This document shows positions 1 through 12,300 of a stretch of DNA of 64,000 nucleotides, piece after piece (position 1 is the stretch's first letter; every line of letters starts with the position of its first letter). The notes under the pieces are model-generated. The model was not told where the DNA came from. It saw nothing but the letters and a program-made list of their open reading frames with translations, and did not search any database. The stretch lies in contig CM034534.1 of assembly GCA_020002185.1 (NCBI GenBank), positions 31,199,454 to 31,263,453 on the forward strand, written 5' to 3'. The translations under genes and the position numbers were made by a program. Origin of the DNA: Paraescarpia echinospica (lineage: Eukaryota > Annelida > Polychaeta > Sabellida > Siboglinidae).

Positions 1-763
1 TCCTGGGGTAAAATGTGCTGTGTTGCATAATAGCAAATGGAGTATGCACTTTCAAATAATGCTATTGAAGATATGTCTATGAATTGCATAAGAGCGTACA
101 ATATAAAAAGAACCTCTAAAGTTGCCGCTCTACGGAAACTTCCGACTGTCGACTGCCTTCAGACTGATTGAATGATTGAAGTCCCCAGTGGAACACAACC
201 GCCAGCCTGGACCGCCCTAACTGATTGACAGCCGCCCCGCGCACGATGCGCGTCGTGTAAACAACTCATAAAATGGCAGTAACCGAGACCGATGCATACA
301 ATGATCAACTATATTTTGGAGACAGTGATGATGACGTTTGAGAGATTAATGCTGTCTGTGCTTATGTTCGATTGTCTGGTGTCGGTGCGCTGCTATACAG
401 GCCGAGGCATAGACCTGTCGAGAGTGTCCGGCAACTAACGGCCGGCTGTTGACTTTGTTGTGGAGAAAGGGCCCGCGGCGTTGTTATTGTACATATTGTA
501 CGCTTGTTTTGGGTCATTTTAAGTACTGTTGGTTTATTGACATGTACTTGTATTTTCTTCCTCCTCATAAGATATATCCATCGGCGGATCTGCACTACTA
601 GCGATGTTATTCGCCATAGGCGTAGCGTGGATCCTGTCCTTTACACACAAAACGTTGCATTTTCTGCCGTCAAATTGTGTCTTTGGGAAATGTGTACACC
701 GAATTTCCAATCAAACACGAATTGCCATTGTTTCCCAAAAGACATATTTTCATCAACAATATG
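1..763. other. Flank left of the piggyBac insertion, no gene recognised
   Basis: No convincing gene is visible. A 22-codon open frame at about 274-342 ends in an acidic DSDDDV stretch, but nothing supports it as a coding exon. The sequence continues to the TTAA target site at 764-767. Confidence 0.5.
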
Positions 764-1182
764 TTAACCCTCTAGACCCCACATATTAAATAAACACATG
801 CTGTATTTCCTCACCGATTCTAGCAAAAGTTTGTGAAATAGGGGTGTGCTCCGTTTTTTGCCTTAACCTTTTACAACTTCATTTCTTACAATTGCAAGTT
901 TTATTTTAAAGGAAATTGAACTGCCTTTCATATGTGACCAATTATGTTGTTGTACCATACAATTATGTGGACCATATTTGGCTTTGAATATACCTACAAC
1001 TTTTCGATAATGTAAAAAACATAGCAGATGAGACAGTTTGTGTGACTGAACTTTGTCTATGTATAGTTATTATTGCATTTTGGATAAACAAGAACCTGAT
1101 TGACAAGCAAAAAGATTATTTATTGAAAAACACAGTTTTGACTGTTTCACCATGTGGTTGTTCACTGCCGCACCAGTGGTCA

Positions 1183-1290
1183 TTTCTATAGTAGCCATCA
1201 CTGCTGCACTAGTGTTCATTTGTACCCTAGCAATCACTGTTGCACTTGTGTTCATTTCTACAGTAGCAATCACTGTTGTACCAGTGTTCA
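1183..1290. repeat. Three tandem copies of a 36-bp unit
   Basis: Three imperfect copies, each beginning TTCATTT and containing CAATCACTGTTG-type sequence, lie just beyond the transposase stop within the piggyBac element. The 36-bp period keeps all frames open, which explains small ORFs here. Confidence 0.7.
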
Positions 1291-3732
1291 CTCACCATGG
1301 AATTGCCTAATGCACATTCCAACTTTGCATCAGTATGCCTTGCACTTCAAGCAACCAAAGCTGGTGTCCACAAATCGACCAGCACCGGTCTTTCGCTTGT
1401 GACGAGAACACATCTGGCACACCCACTTGCGACCTTCAAATCGTACAAGAGGATGATCCTGAATGATGTCATCAGACACTGTGTATGCGGCCACCAGCTT
1501 CTCTACAGCAGGCAGAGCTCGAATGACCGGACCATCATCAAAGTTATCCACGAAGCTGTGGATCAATTTCACCTTGAATGCCCTCAGAGCGAACTTCCTC
1601 TTATTTCGGGGCAGCGGCTGGTTGGCCAGCTTCCACAAGATGAAAGCATTGATGATACCGATGTTGAAGATTCCCCCAAAACAGATAATTCCACCACCAA
1701 CGTCCCGATCGGCCGACATCGTAGTATAACCGGTATTGATCCAGTCGATCTACACCTCCCATCAGTTGGTTGTAGCTGCGAACAATCTGCTGACGATTCC
1801 GTCGTACCTGCATGTCTTCGTCATCACCAGCATTGTTCGTTGCAATCATGCAGATGTCACGTTTGTCATGCCACTTGCAGACCATCACGCTGCTGTCCTC
1901 CCTCGTCCACTTCACAGATTGTCCCTGTGGCACATATGCCAATGCAAACGTCTTCGGGAACTCCTTCCTTGTTTGGCGTGTTGTGCCACACATGTAAGTA
2001 TCGGCCTGCAGCAGGTCCTCTGCAAGGTGCACGGATGTGAAGTAGTTGTCTGCGTACACGTGGTGGTGACGCAGCAAGTACTTTGTCATCAGTTTCATGA
2101 CGACTTTGTAGCCAAGGTCCAGGTTGACATCGCCACTGCCAGCTGCACCAGTGTAGACTATGAACGCCACACAGTAGCCTGTGCTGGCATCACACAGGCA
2201 CCACAGCTTTATTCCCCATTTGATTGGTTTCTTCGGAAGGTATTGCTTCCATGACAGGTGGCCATCAAAAAGATTCATGGCCTCATCAACTCGACGGACC
2301 GAACTAGCGACCAAAGTTTGCCTCGCACAAGGTGATCATTGGTCGTACTTTGGCAATCTTGTCTTGTGGATCTTCCTCAGCTGCGATCGAGCAGTGGAAG
2401 TACTGGCTGAGTTTCTCGTATCTTTTCCTGGGTATTATGCTCGAGACAAATGGGTCATTCAGCGCAGGATCACAAGACCAATAATCTTTGTATTCAGGCA
2501 ACACCTTGATGCACATCTGCAGATTGATCCCGACAAATGTTTTAATTTCATCAGCAGTCGTTGCATGCCAGTTTGGATCCGATATTGCGTACCTACCATG
2601 TGCTGCGTCTTGCGGAGGCGGTGACTTCACTGTCGCATTCACGTTTGTCGAGTCTGCCAACTTGACAAAGAAGTCGTCGCCAAACTTCTGTGAGAAGAAT
2701 GCAGTTGGCTCACTGTTTGATGGAAGTATGTCGGTTGGTCCTGTTGGTTCCGTAAACTCGTGCACTGTTGGAGGAGGAGCACCTTGCGTTCGCATCCAAC
2801 CTGGTTCCAACACCAATTGCCCTGACCGCGTCCCCTGGCACTACCGCGTCCCCTGCCTTGACCAAGTCCCCTGCCACGACCGCGTGTGATGGGAGCATCG
2901 CCAGCACCATCAACCTCCTTATCAGAATCAGACGTGTCTGGTCTTTCTGGCACGTAGTCATCGCTTGATGCTTCACCGCCACTAGAGGGCTGCAAGTGAA
3001 AGACACAACAGATGTAGTAATAATAAATATGATAAATGAACACATAATATGTGTTTCCATGGATTTTCACAGCTGCAAATGAAAAAATATATATATATAT
3101 AGATCAATAGTAATCATGATGTTGCAAGATATCATAGGTTTCTTCCTTTTTTCCCAGCCACACTCATGCAAATGGATCTATAGCATATCCTTGCCTTTTC
3201 AAACAATACTATATACGTGAAGTAATAGCATAGTATTGTAGACAAGTTACTTATAACGCTAGACACACAAGTAAATGTAAAGTCTTGTTGTGCCTTAGAC
3301 TTAGTTTATGACGATCCCTCCAAACAAGGCAAGACCAGCCTCATTGGCACACCAACACAACATTGACACTAAAACTAGCCTCTTGTTTTCTTCAAATAAA
3401 TCATATATATCCATAGATTGTGAATACAACACAAATATCACAAAAGGTCTGATTATTTAGTTGGCAGTAAAACGGAGCACAGTTTGGTCAGTGGGCTTGC
3501 ATAGTGGGATCACAACCTACTATTCTACGGTTGTGCCCATTGTTCCGATACCTGACACGATAGAATCACTGATATTCACTCATTTTCGCTCACGGCTCTG
3601 GTTTTATAAAAAGAAATGTTTTACCTCTACCTCCAAGTCGGATTCGTCCTGATCCAACTCGCTTTCAGCATCACTTTCTTGTTCTAACATCGCCGAAACT
3701 TGCTCAGCCGTGAATCTTCTCTCAGACACCAT
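1288..3732 (-). pseudogene. piggyBac transposase (DDE_Tnp_1_7), two exons, frameshifted
   Basis: This would cut and paste the element at TTAA. Exon 1 (3625-3732) encodes 36 residues from ATG, with an acidic tail, and ends at a GAG|GTAAAA donor. The acceptor TTGCAG lies before 2989, and both junctions are phase 0. Exon 2 starts acidic, has an RG-rich stretch, then the transposase core. The catalytic aspartate motifs are all visible: VDEAMNLFDG, VYADNYFTSV and MGGVDRLDQY. A C-terminal cysteine-rich domain (WVCQMC...CLKC) follows. Breaks: a frame change near 2790-2810, another near 2305-2315, another near 1600-1720, and a TGA at 1330-1332 inside the cysteine-rich domain, after which CKVGMCIRQFH continues in frame. 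The family is certain; the exact exon structure is inferred from splice-site fit. Confidence 0.88.
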
Positions 3733-3982
3733 TTTTAAATGTCCCACATTTGTATCACAACTCACTTTCAAGTGCCGTTTTCTCGAAATTTTTCAATGAG
3801 AACATGTGCAGGAAAACACAACAAAGCATTGCTAAAAGCCTAGCGGACTAAGCCAGATATAAATCAAAACAGTCCAGGAGGTGCCGCCACTCCTAGGCTG
3901 GTCTCAACCAGCCACCCGTCTACGGCCAACTTGGGGAGAAACGGGTGGCCGGCTACGGCCGACTTGGGGTCTATTGGGTTAA

Positions 3983-5110
3983 TGATCAAGAAACAGTTGA
4001 AATATAACTATAATGAAATACAATATAGCCGCGTAGACCATGCAACCGTACGTAGGCCATCCCACTAGTGATGTCACGTATCTGCGCCTTCGGCCATTTC
4101 CGGAAAACATACATTTTCAGGTTTGCACTGTGACCGGTCACTGATTAAGACCAAATTTATCAATGCTTTGGTGAACATGTGGCTCCGGATTTGTGATAAC
4201 ATGGAATAACACACGTGTTCAAGTATATCTATATAGTTCTTTAACAACGAATCAAGGACAGGACAGCAGACGGCGAAGCGGTCGAGTGGATAAGTTTTGC
4301 ACTCATAGCCTGTTGCACAATCTAGTCTATTGGGGCCTCATCCACAGGACACCTGTTCTCCCCATTCGTCCAGTTGCGGTGACCCATACCGGCAAATGCA
4401 AGTTCTGATTTCTGTAGAGGGAAGTAAACGTTGGATGTCAAAACATGAGTTGGTAATAAGCTTTTGATTAAACATAATAACATTAATTATTAGCTAATGA
4501 TACTATTTTGGGAAACCGTCTTCTGCGTATGTGTGTATTGTTACGGACACGTGCATCCATGCGCTTGAGCACGCATTTACGCGTTTACGTTTGCATGTTC
4601 ACGCGATGACGTAATAAACACAAGAACTTGAATGTTAACGGGGACCGCGTGGAACGGGGAATTACGTATACAGTTTGGTCAAAATCTCGATCGACTTGTA
4701 TTTATAGTAACAGAGAAAAAACCACCCTCACGCAACACTGGTGTCAGAAATGACTGCCACTATATCGAGTGTTACCATGAACTCGACAAAGTCTGTCCTT
4801 TCGGCACGGGGGTCTTGATGTGTCATTCGACTATCATGTTCCAACACCTTGTGCCTGCCGCTGTGACGACGATCATGCCTACTTCCGTACAATCGTTCCG
4901 GCCATCAACACACAAAATCACAATCTCATGGCGATTCGTCCAAGATAATTTGACGGCTCTGGCAACTGGGAGAATTACCGCAGCCATTTCGAGCGGGTGG
5001 CGGTTATAAATGGATGACCGGTTAACCGTCTTGACTACCTTTGGGTACACCTAACTGGCGCTGCAAGGAACCGCAGTCAAACACAACCGACCACATCCGG
5101 CAAACGGAAG
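3983..5110. other. Right flank of piggyBac, no gene recognised
   Basis: The sequence is not strongly biased and contains several short open frames (for example 4632-5009 plus) without recognisable domains or splice structure. I see no repeat boundary. Confidence 0.4.
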
Positions 5111-5369
5111 CCAGTCACAGTAGAGAGTGTGACTGGTTGGGATGATGGGCGACCATCTCACCAGCACCAACTTTAATAGTGAATGTTAATGCTATTTCTG
5201 TTGAGGGCACTAGTGATGTGGTGGGGATTGCATCAAAAGGTGTTGCCAGTAGAGTTAGGCGAAAACATAAGAGGGCAATAAGAACAATCCAGGGCTCTGT
5301 CAACAGCGCATCCCTGGACACCCTTATCATTAGTGGCATTACAAATTCGCCGGTGGTACCCTCCCCTCC

Positions 5370-6026
5370 TCATGGCATGATGGGTAGGTTGACAGACCGG
5401 TACAGCCGGGAGGGGCTTGTCCCACTGGATATTGGTACCAGTGAGGGAGTGTCGAGCTCCGGCTGAGGCGACGTCGTTGTTGCCGAGTGCTGTATTCCAC
5501 TCCACACTGCACTGGTGGATGGTGGACAGGGTTTGCGTGTAGTTGAGGTTGATGGGATGAGAGAGCTGGACAGCCGTGAGGGGCTTGTCCCACTGGATAT
5601 TGGTGCCGATGAAGGTATGTCGAGGTCCGGGCTAAGCGACGTCGTTGTTGCCGATTTCGGTGCTCCACTCCACACTGCATCGGTGAATGGTGGAGAGGGC
5701 TCTAGTCTAGTACAAGGAATGAATTTAGCGTGATGAGGTAGTGGTCGCCAAGCGATCACTCCTACCTGTTTAACCCAATATCGATTTAGGGATTGAATCT
5801 GTTGGATTATATCTGAATTCGGTCTAGCTGGACTGATGAAATGGTTCAACTGAGCTATTTCATGCAAGAAGGCTTTCACGGGAGAGCCTTTTGCTTGTTT
5901 ACTCACGATTGATATATGATAGAGCATCTGTAGCAACTGGAACAGGATTTTAGCCAAGTTAATATTGCTACCAGCCTGGCCGTCTACCTTATTCCGAGTG
6001 CCGTAGTAGTGCCGATTATAAGCCAT
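5370..6026 (-). CDS. Possible LINE ORF1-like protein, 218 aa
   Basis: An intact minus-strand frame of 218 codons from ATG. The N-terminal half (residues 25-100) is helical, with a run resembling the ORF1 proteins of some aquatic-animal LINEs: a leucine-rich helix, then a KAFLHEIAQLNHFISPARP segment. The C-terminal half is Ser/Thr/Pro-rich and consists of two imperfect 56-residue repeats, each containing ISSGTSPSRL, matching the DNA tandem repeat. No reverse transcriptase lies next to it on this strand. It could also be a host protein; the assignment rests on general resemblance only. Confidence 0.35.
   Translation of the reverse strand: MAYNRHYYGTRNKVDGQAGSNINLAKILFQLLQMLYHISIVSKQAKGSPVKAFLHEIAQLNHFISPARPNSDIIQQIQSLNRYWVKQVGVIAWRPLPHHAKFIPCTRLEPSPPFTDAVWSGAPKSATTTSLSPDLDIPSSAPISSGTSPSRLSSSLIPSTSTTRKPCPPSTSAVWSGIQHSATTTSPQPELDTPSLVPISSGTSPSRLYRSVNLPIMP
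5394..5700. repeat. 168-bp tandem duplication
   Basis: The sequence starting AGGGGCTTGTCCCACTGG at 5411 recurs at 5579, an offset of 168 bp (56 codons). The copies are diverged and keep the minus-strand frame open. Confidence 0.8.
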
Positions 6027-6029
6027 ACT

Positions 6030-7500
6030 ACGAATTTCAAATTAAATTAAACCGACCGGTTTCGATTGAAAAGTTTTTATCAAGGTAATTTGAATTCCAC
6101 GGTGTTCATGTATCCTCCGTTAAGGATTTGGAACATGAACGAAGACCCTAATGCACTGGCAACGGAGCGTAGGTGGCGAATGTGAACCCTATATCCTGAC
6201 ATCTGATAAAATCAGTTTAATCCTTTCGGGTAGAAGGTGACCCCTTATAAAAATAAAAATAAACGAATAAGTTAATACCTTCATAAGAAAATAAATGTAT
6301 AAAAAATAAATAACACTATAAATCTACAATGGAACCGATAGAGCGAAATCTACCAATCTAGGCACATGAATGCATTCAGCCGTTGCATTCCAGTCTCAAT
6401 AGAACAGTGATAGAATGCACAAGACAAAGGGTAGCAAGCGATGGTTACTCTACGCTATATTGCCTATAAAATGACATGAATACCTATTTTTATGGAGGTA
6501 CGGTACATAGGATGAAAGAAATGCGTGATGAACAATGTTGTAGAATAGTAAATATATTTTTTTAATAATAAAAAGTAAACACATAATAATACAAATAATT
6601 ATTTTTAAAATAAGAAATAAAATGTAAGACTAAAAAATATAAAAAAATGGGAATGTGAAGCTGTGATGCTGTTTACAGATTCAAATTTGTTAAAATTTCA
6701 GCACTTGTATCATCCGACAAATTTACACTCACCACAAACTTCATAATAACTACACAATTGCAATACCAACGTGAAGTTGATCAATGCTCTGAACAATTGG
6801 GCGATTGTTCTACGAAATCCGTTGTTCATTGTGATTTATTGACCACCAGCATAATTTCAGTTTCTTAGAAAAAAGCTCTCGTGAACGTGGGGTATATATT
6901 TGTGGATACGTGATTTGAAGGTGTTTTTTTGTGGATTTAGTCAGTCTACCAATTGTCTCCTGGTGGGAGAAGCGAATTACAAAAGATATAACGTTCAAAT
7001 AGTCCTCTCTAACGTATGTATGTATGTGTGTGTGTGTGTGTGCGTGTGTGTGTGTGCGTGTGTGCGTACGTGCGTGCGTGTTGCGTGAGCGTGCGTATGT
7101 GAAGAATTATTGTAGGTCCTACCGGCGTCAGCTACCATGGAAACAACCGACCTTGATGCCACCTCGCGGAATAATTTTTAAATTAGTCGATCATTCTTCA
7201 TTATAGATTACAGAAAGAATTATAAAACATGTTGGTATCCTTGCAATTTACCACTTGTGATTCGTTTTAAGACACGGAATTTTCAACAAAACTGTTATAT
7301 ATATGTTACTATCTGTATTTTACCTATTCCTTAATCAAATGGCATAAACGTGGTTATACCTACGAATATATTCGTCAACTAATGGTAGTTTACCCATGAT
7401 AATATGGATTTGACTTGAATTTACTTATACATGTGTGTGTTCGCTTGATTCCTGGACTTTGGGCTTTAATGCCGTGTCAAGACGGTAGTCACAACCAATG
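6030..7500. other. AT-rich stretch, no gene recognised
   Basis: Very AT-rich DNA (notably 6240-6660) with no coding signal, followed by a GT/GTGC-rich run at about 7020-7085. Confidence 0.5.
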
Positions 7501-7622
7501 CAACATCGTTTTATTAGTCACTCCATGATAATAGCAATGGTACATATTTTAATTAACGCCTAATTAATGCCTTTTAAGGAACGAAATCAGCGTCCATGCA
7601 TGTTGTTGACATATCTTTGACG

Positions 7623-7816
7623 TTAGCCACGCGATGGGAAATCACACACCAAGACATCTCGGTTGAAGACAGTTCCGCTGGCACATGGCATGACGAAGCA
7701 ATGACCGTATTTGCAGCATTGGACGAATTTGTTCTTCTCGAGTTGCCGGAAGTAGAACTTGCCCAACGCCCGGTTGGCCCTAGTACAAGGAGATAGCTGG
7801 CGGCAGTCGTACCCGG
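7623..7816 (-). CDS. Last exon of AMOP-vWD gene: chitin-binding (CBM14/peritrophin-A) domain
   Basis: A splice acceptor (ATGCTACAG) precedes 7816. The frame then runs through a cysteine-rich domain to a TAA at 7623-7625. Visible landmarks are YDCRQLSPC, GKFYF, KFVQCCKYGHCFVMPC, GTVFN and VCDFP, the pattern of a type-2 chitin-binding domain in which conserved aromatic residues and three disulphides bind chitin. The acceptor takes two bases (phase 1), exactly matching the donor of the exon ending at 8513. An ATTAAA/AATAAA-like signal on the minus strand lies near 7510. The domain implies a secreted or surface protein. I see no break in this exon. Confidence 0.75.
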
Positions 7817-8221
7817 CTGTAGCATAACACATGTCATTAAACAACAAATTGTGAATAAAACGGCTTTTACTCGGCATATTTTCAATCGTAAGAAAAAGAA
7901 GAAGAATACATTTTATTTGACCCATGAGAACACATGCATCAATATATGTGTATAAATAGTAATAATAATAATAATAAATCACAATGTTACGTGTAGAAAA
8001 TTAAAATAATGAACGCAAGAAGGCATACGTAATCGAGTCCGCAGACTCATCTAATATTTCTTTTCACAATCGCTATCGAAGAGCAACCTTTCTATATGTA
8101 ATTAATTTGGTCAAACAAATTGCATTGCCTTATTGAAGAAAACAAACAAATAATTAAATCTAAACATACGAGATGTTGTTTTCAAATATTCCCGTCAAGT
8201 GTTTGCGTGCGTGTAGTGGTG

Positions 8222-8222
<1 letters not shown>

Positions 8223-8261
<39 letters not shown>

Positions 8262-8272
8262 CGCGCGCGCGT
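8223..8272. repeat. (GT)n microsatellite
   Basis: A run of GT dinucleotides merging into GCGC, inside an intron of the minus-strand AMOP-vWD gene. Confidence 0.95.
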
Positions 8273-8512
8273 ATACGCCTGCCTGAGAACATGCTTTGTA
8301 ACCGTCCGTCAGTTATTATTTAGTGTGCATGTGCAACAGTGTGAGATTGTGCATGTATCTTGATACCTTTGTAGGAAATGCTGTTTAATGTAGTACGTAA
8401 CCTTAATACATAGGTGTTTGTGGATTTCAGGTATGTCTGGCACAAAAGAAAATGGTGCACGATAAACTACTGACATTATTCACTATGCTATCAATAATAA
8501 TGTATCACTTAC

Positions 8513-8752
8513 GCTTCCTTGCTGCTTCGACGACAGTTTTGCATTTCTTGACAGCGACAGTTGAGGCCAATGCTAACATCCGGTTGTCTGTCACCAAGTA
8601 ATCGAAGATGCACTCCTTGGAACCGCTGCACATCCGGGTCACATTTCTCAATGTGGTTTTATCTGTCGGCGGAAGTTGGAACAACGGTTCAAACGACGGA
8701 TCGACGAAGGTGGCATGACTGTTACCGACGTCATACAGAAACAGGGAGTCTT
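8513..8752 (-). CDS. Exon following the vWD domain of an AMOP-vWD protein
   Basis: The acceptor is GAAAGCAG before 8752 and the donor is AAGC|GTAAGT after 8513, a perfect consensus. The frame reads DSLFLYDVGNS, then a DPSFEPLF segment, then CSGSKECIFDYLVT. This order is typical of the segment after the von Willebrand D domain in mucin-4/SUSD2-type extracellular proteins. The exon is 240 bp, phase 1 at both ends, and intact. It joins in frame to the chitin-binding exon at 7816. About 50 residues of the vWD domain expected between this exon and the one at 15987 were not found. Confidence 0.72.
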
Positions 8753-8859
8753 CTGCTTTCGTCAGCCGTGTCCAGAATAACCATAATTTGTTTATCAGGA
8801 AGAGCAATTCAATTAGATCGGTACATCGACACATTTAAATAGATAATTGTAACTTGTAT

Positions 8860-9385
8860 TATATAAAACACTACGGTTCCTTGTGATATCATCACAAATG
8901 TAGGGTTCCCTGTACCTTTCGTTTATTTGTGGTAGCACAAAATCAATAATGAGTTGCATGACGGTTGAAACCATCACTGCAAAAACTCGCATTAAAAGGG
9001 ATAGAACTTCATGATAACAGTTAACGTTATTGTCAGTTGGCAGGACCTCATTTGTTTGCATATAAAGACAAAGGGTGCATTCACACAGTTAAGCATAATT
9101 CAACATTTAAACTGATGCATCCAAGTTTGACGGTTGTACGACACATGTAACGAAATTGACGCGTAACTTCTAACAGTGACATAGCCTACATGTTCACAGT
9201 GGCTCTCGTTGGGGCACTATTTTATCCACAACAGTTCTGCATGTTTTGTCCCTCATCGCCTTCTGGCTATATAAAATCGTATTCATGTCCATCTATCCAC
9301 GTATCATTGCAACAAGATATGTCTTAAACAGCGCTATTTCAGAAACGTTCTGCATCGAGCCATACTTCAAATATATCTAGTGCAA
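8860..9385. other. Intronic sequence, nothing recognised
   Basis: Lies in the intron between the 8.5-kb and 16-kb exons of the minus-strand gene. A minus-strand frame at 8813-9061 has no recognisable domain. Confidence 0.4.
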
Positions 9386-9389
9386 AAGT

Positions 9390-12300
9390 GGTGGTCGCTA
9401 GGTGACGCAAGCGGTGGTGTTACTTTTACAAACGTACAGGCAGTCTTCTTAACCATAAATCAACATGTAGATGACATATGACACAAATAACTGGACGGTA
9501 GAAATTTAAAAACCAAATTACGAAATCTGCTAAGTAAACAATTATTTTGCACTTAAGCCTGCAGATCAAAATTTGCATTTTCCGCTTTCTCGGTCACGGT
9601 CGACCAGGATGTAAAAAAACATTCTTAGCTCACCAATCTCATCATATTTAACGGAACTTAGCCTAGTTGACGCCTGAAATCGAGCATCAACACTTACCGA
9701 TATATCTAATAATCGCGGAATACCTGCCATTTTACTACCCCTCGTGCTAACCAGGCTTGTTTTTGACGTACATGCCCTACAGTCGACTTTGATCGCTACG
9801 ACTTAATCTTGAAATCCGTCTGATCTTTCACCGGCGTTGCGTATGCTCTCTATCTCTTGTAGTCATTTAAATTTTATATTTTTTTTAGCCGTTTGCTATT
9901 ATTATTTTTACTTGTTTTATATTTTAACATACATTATTTTTATATTTATTATTTTGTATTACTTACAATTTTACGCCCTTGCTGGTCGATGGCCCATTTA
10001 TATTTTAATTCTTACGAAGAACTTCGCGATACAGATATTTAATTATGGATCGAATATCAAAGCCTCCTAGCAAGCACAGCATCAGCCTAATTAACGTCAA
10101 CACGCAGTCAATCTGCGCAAAGAAATTATAATTTAACCTCATGATAGACGACGCAAAACCTTACGTCATAGTTGCATGTGAAACTTGGTTGAAGCCCGCT
10201 GATAATACCACTGAATTCATTCCCCCTGGACATGATCCTCCTATAAGAAAGTACCAAGCAGATAGCTATGGTGGCGTCAAGATTGCCATCAAGACTGGTT
10301 TGGTTGCTGAACAGTTATCGATAATGACACCATGTGAGGTGGTTGCTGTGGAAATTCAGACCGCACACACTCCTCTCATAGTACTTGGAATTTACATATC
10401 CACTGATAATAATAATGACTAGTCAATCTCTATATGTGACGCCATATCCAGCATAGCCAGGAAATTACCAAACAGCCCCCTACGGATGGCATGAGAGACA
10501 AACCTCCCGGATATCGAATGGAAAACAAACACAGAATCAAAACACCAGTACATAAAACAGATAAACGAACTCTTCCTCGACACATTCTCCATGTTGGGCC
10601 TATCTGAAATAATTACTTTCCTCACAAGACTTGACAACATCCCAGATGTGTTCCTCACGAACCGGCCACCCCTCGTCAACAGATGCGAACCAGTACCAGT
10701 GGTCAGTCATCACGATGCAGCCGTGTAGGTAAATTCGGACATATTACCAACAATTCAAAGACCTATCCAGAGGAAGATCCACATCTGGAGGAAAATTCAG
10801 ATACCGAGCAGATTCAAGAAGAGCTAGCAACATTTGCTAATGAAATGCAAACCCAACACAATCCAGACACACCTGTGGAAATACTATGGACATTGCTAAC
10901 GGCCAAGTGCCAAAACGTATTATTCAATCACGTCCCTAAAAGACTGTCTTCCCAACATTACAACCAAACCTGGGCCAATGAAATAATAAGAAACATGTCA
11001 CGAGAGAAAAGGAAATATTTCAAGAAGGCCCAACCAACCAAGTGTCCCACGACATGGCGAAATATCGAGAAATAAAAAAGCCTGCCCAATCAGAGTGCCG
11101 AAAGGCGTATTACGGGTATATAAATTATAATGATATGCGAAAATAGTAGAAATTAAAGAAATATAAAGAAGTTTTGATCATTCATCAAAAGCAAAAAAGG
11201 ACAACAGCGGAGTAGCTTTATTCACGAAGAATGGCATTGTCCACAGCGATAGCCACACAAAGGCTGACATTCTTAATATGCAGTTCTCAGCCATCAGTGT
11301 TCACCGACGGAGACAACAGCAATGCACCGAGCCTTCGAATGAGCCCATACAGTGACTTTCCGCTTATCAGAGTATCTGAAGCAGGAGTAAGAACATTACT
11401 GTAAGCATTCAAATCCCACATAGCCACATGACCTAATGGGATCCCTGCCAGGTTCCTAAAAGACTATACCGCAGAACTTGCACCAGTGCTAACACTCATA
11501 TACCAGGCATTACTCAACCAAGGAACAGTACATCCAGACTGGAAGCACGCCTGTGTCATACCAGTATACAAGAAGGGAACAAGAAGTACCGCTTCAAACT
11601 ACAGATAAAAATGTAAATTTAAGTTCTTATATAGAGAATTATTCAGTGCTCATGACTGCTCAAAACGCTTTACACTTTATTCCCTGGCAGACCTGTTCAA
11701 CCGAATACCATCTCGACCATCTCGACATCTCGACAAAGTGTCTCACCACCAACTGGCTACCAAACCTCACCACGACGGAGTGCTTGGGAAGATTTTGGAA
11801 GGGGTCAATAGCTTCCCACATGTTTCAGCCCTTGGACCCATCCTCTTCCTTTGCTACAGAAATTACCTACCACACCAAGTGTCCTCTACTGTACTCATGT
11901 TTGCTGATGACTGTCTCCCGTACCGAATCATAAAATCAAAAGGTAATGCAGATATGCTACAAAGTGGCATATACAAGCTGCATATGTGGGAACAAAACTG
12001 GCTGATGGAGTTTAATCCGGACAAGTGTGAAATTATCCGAATTACCAAGAGAAGGAAGAAGATAATTGTTAGCGATTACTCTATCCACTGACAACAATTG
12101 AAGGAGGTCAATGGAGCCAAGTACCGTGGAGTAACCATCGACAGGACACTAACATGGAGTGAACACGTCTACAACGTGACAGAGAAGGCTAACAACATCA
12201 AAGCTTTCCTACAGAGAAACACCAGCAGCAGATGCCCTCAAGCCATCAAAGCATTATGTTATGAGGCTTTCCAAAGACCCATCGTGAAATATGCGTCGAC

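Larger units (their letters stand above)
768..3978 (-). mobile_element. piggyBac-family DNA transposon, complete ends
   Basis: The element is flanked by TTAA at 764-767 and 3979-3982, the invariant piggyBac target site. Its ends form an imperfect terminal inverted repeat. The left end reads CCCTCTAGACCCCA and the reverse complement of the right end reads CCCAATAGACCCCA, so 12 of 14 positions match. Subterminal motifs at 3910-3970 include an inverted CCACCCGT/ACGGGTGG pair and a repeated ACTTGGGG. The only gene inside is a minus-strand transposase with broken reading frames, so the copy cannot make its own enzyme but has ends that could be recognised in trans. Confidence 0.9.

Noticed and set aside
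1276..2040. 254-aa plus-strand ORF
   Set aside because: Antisense shadow of the piggyBac transposase.
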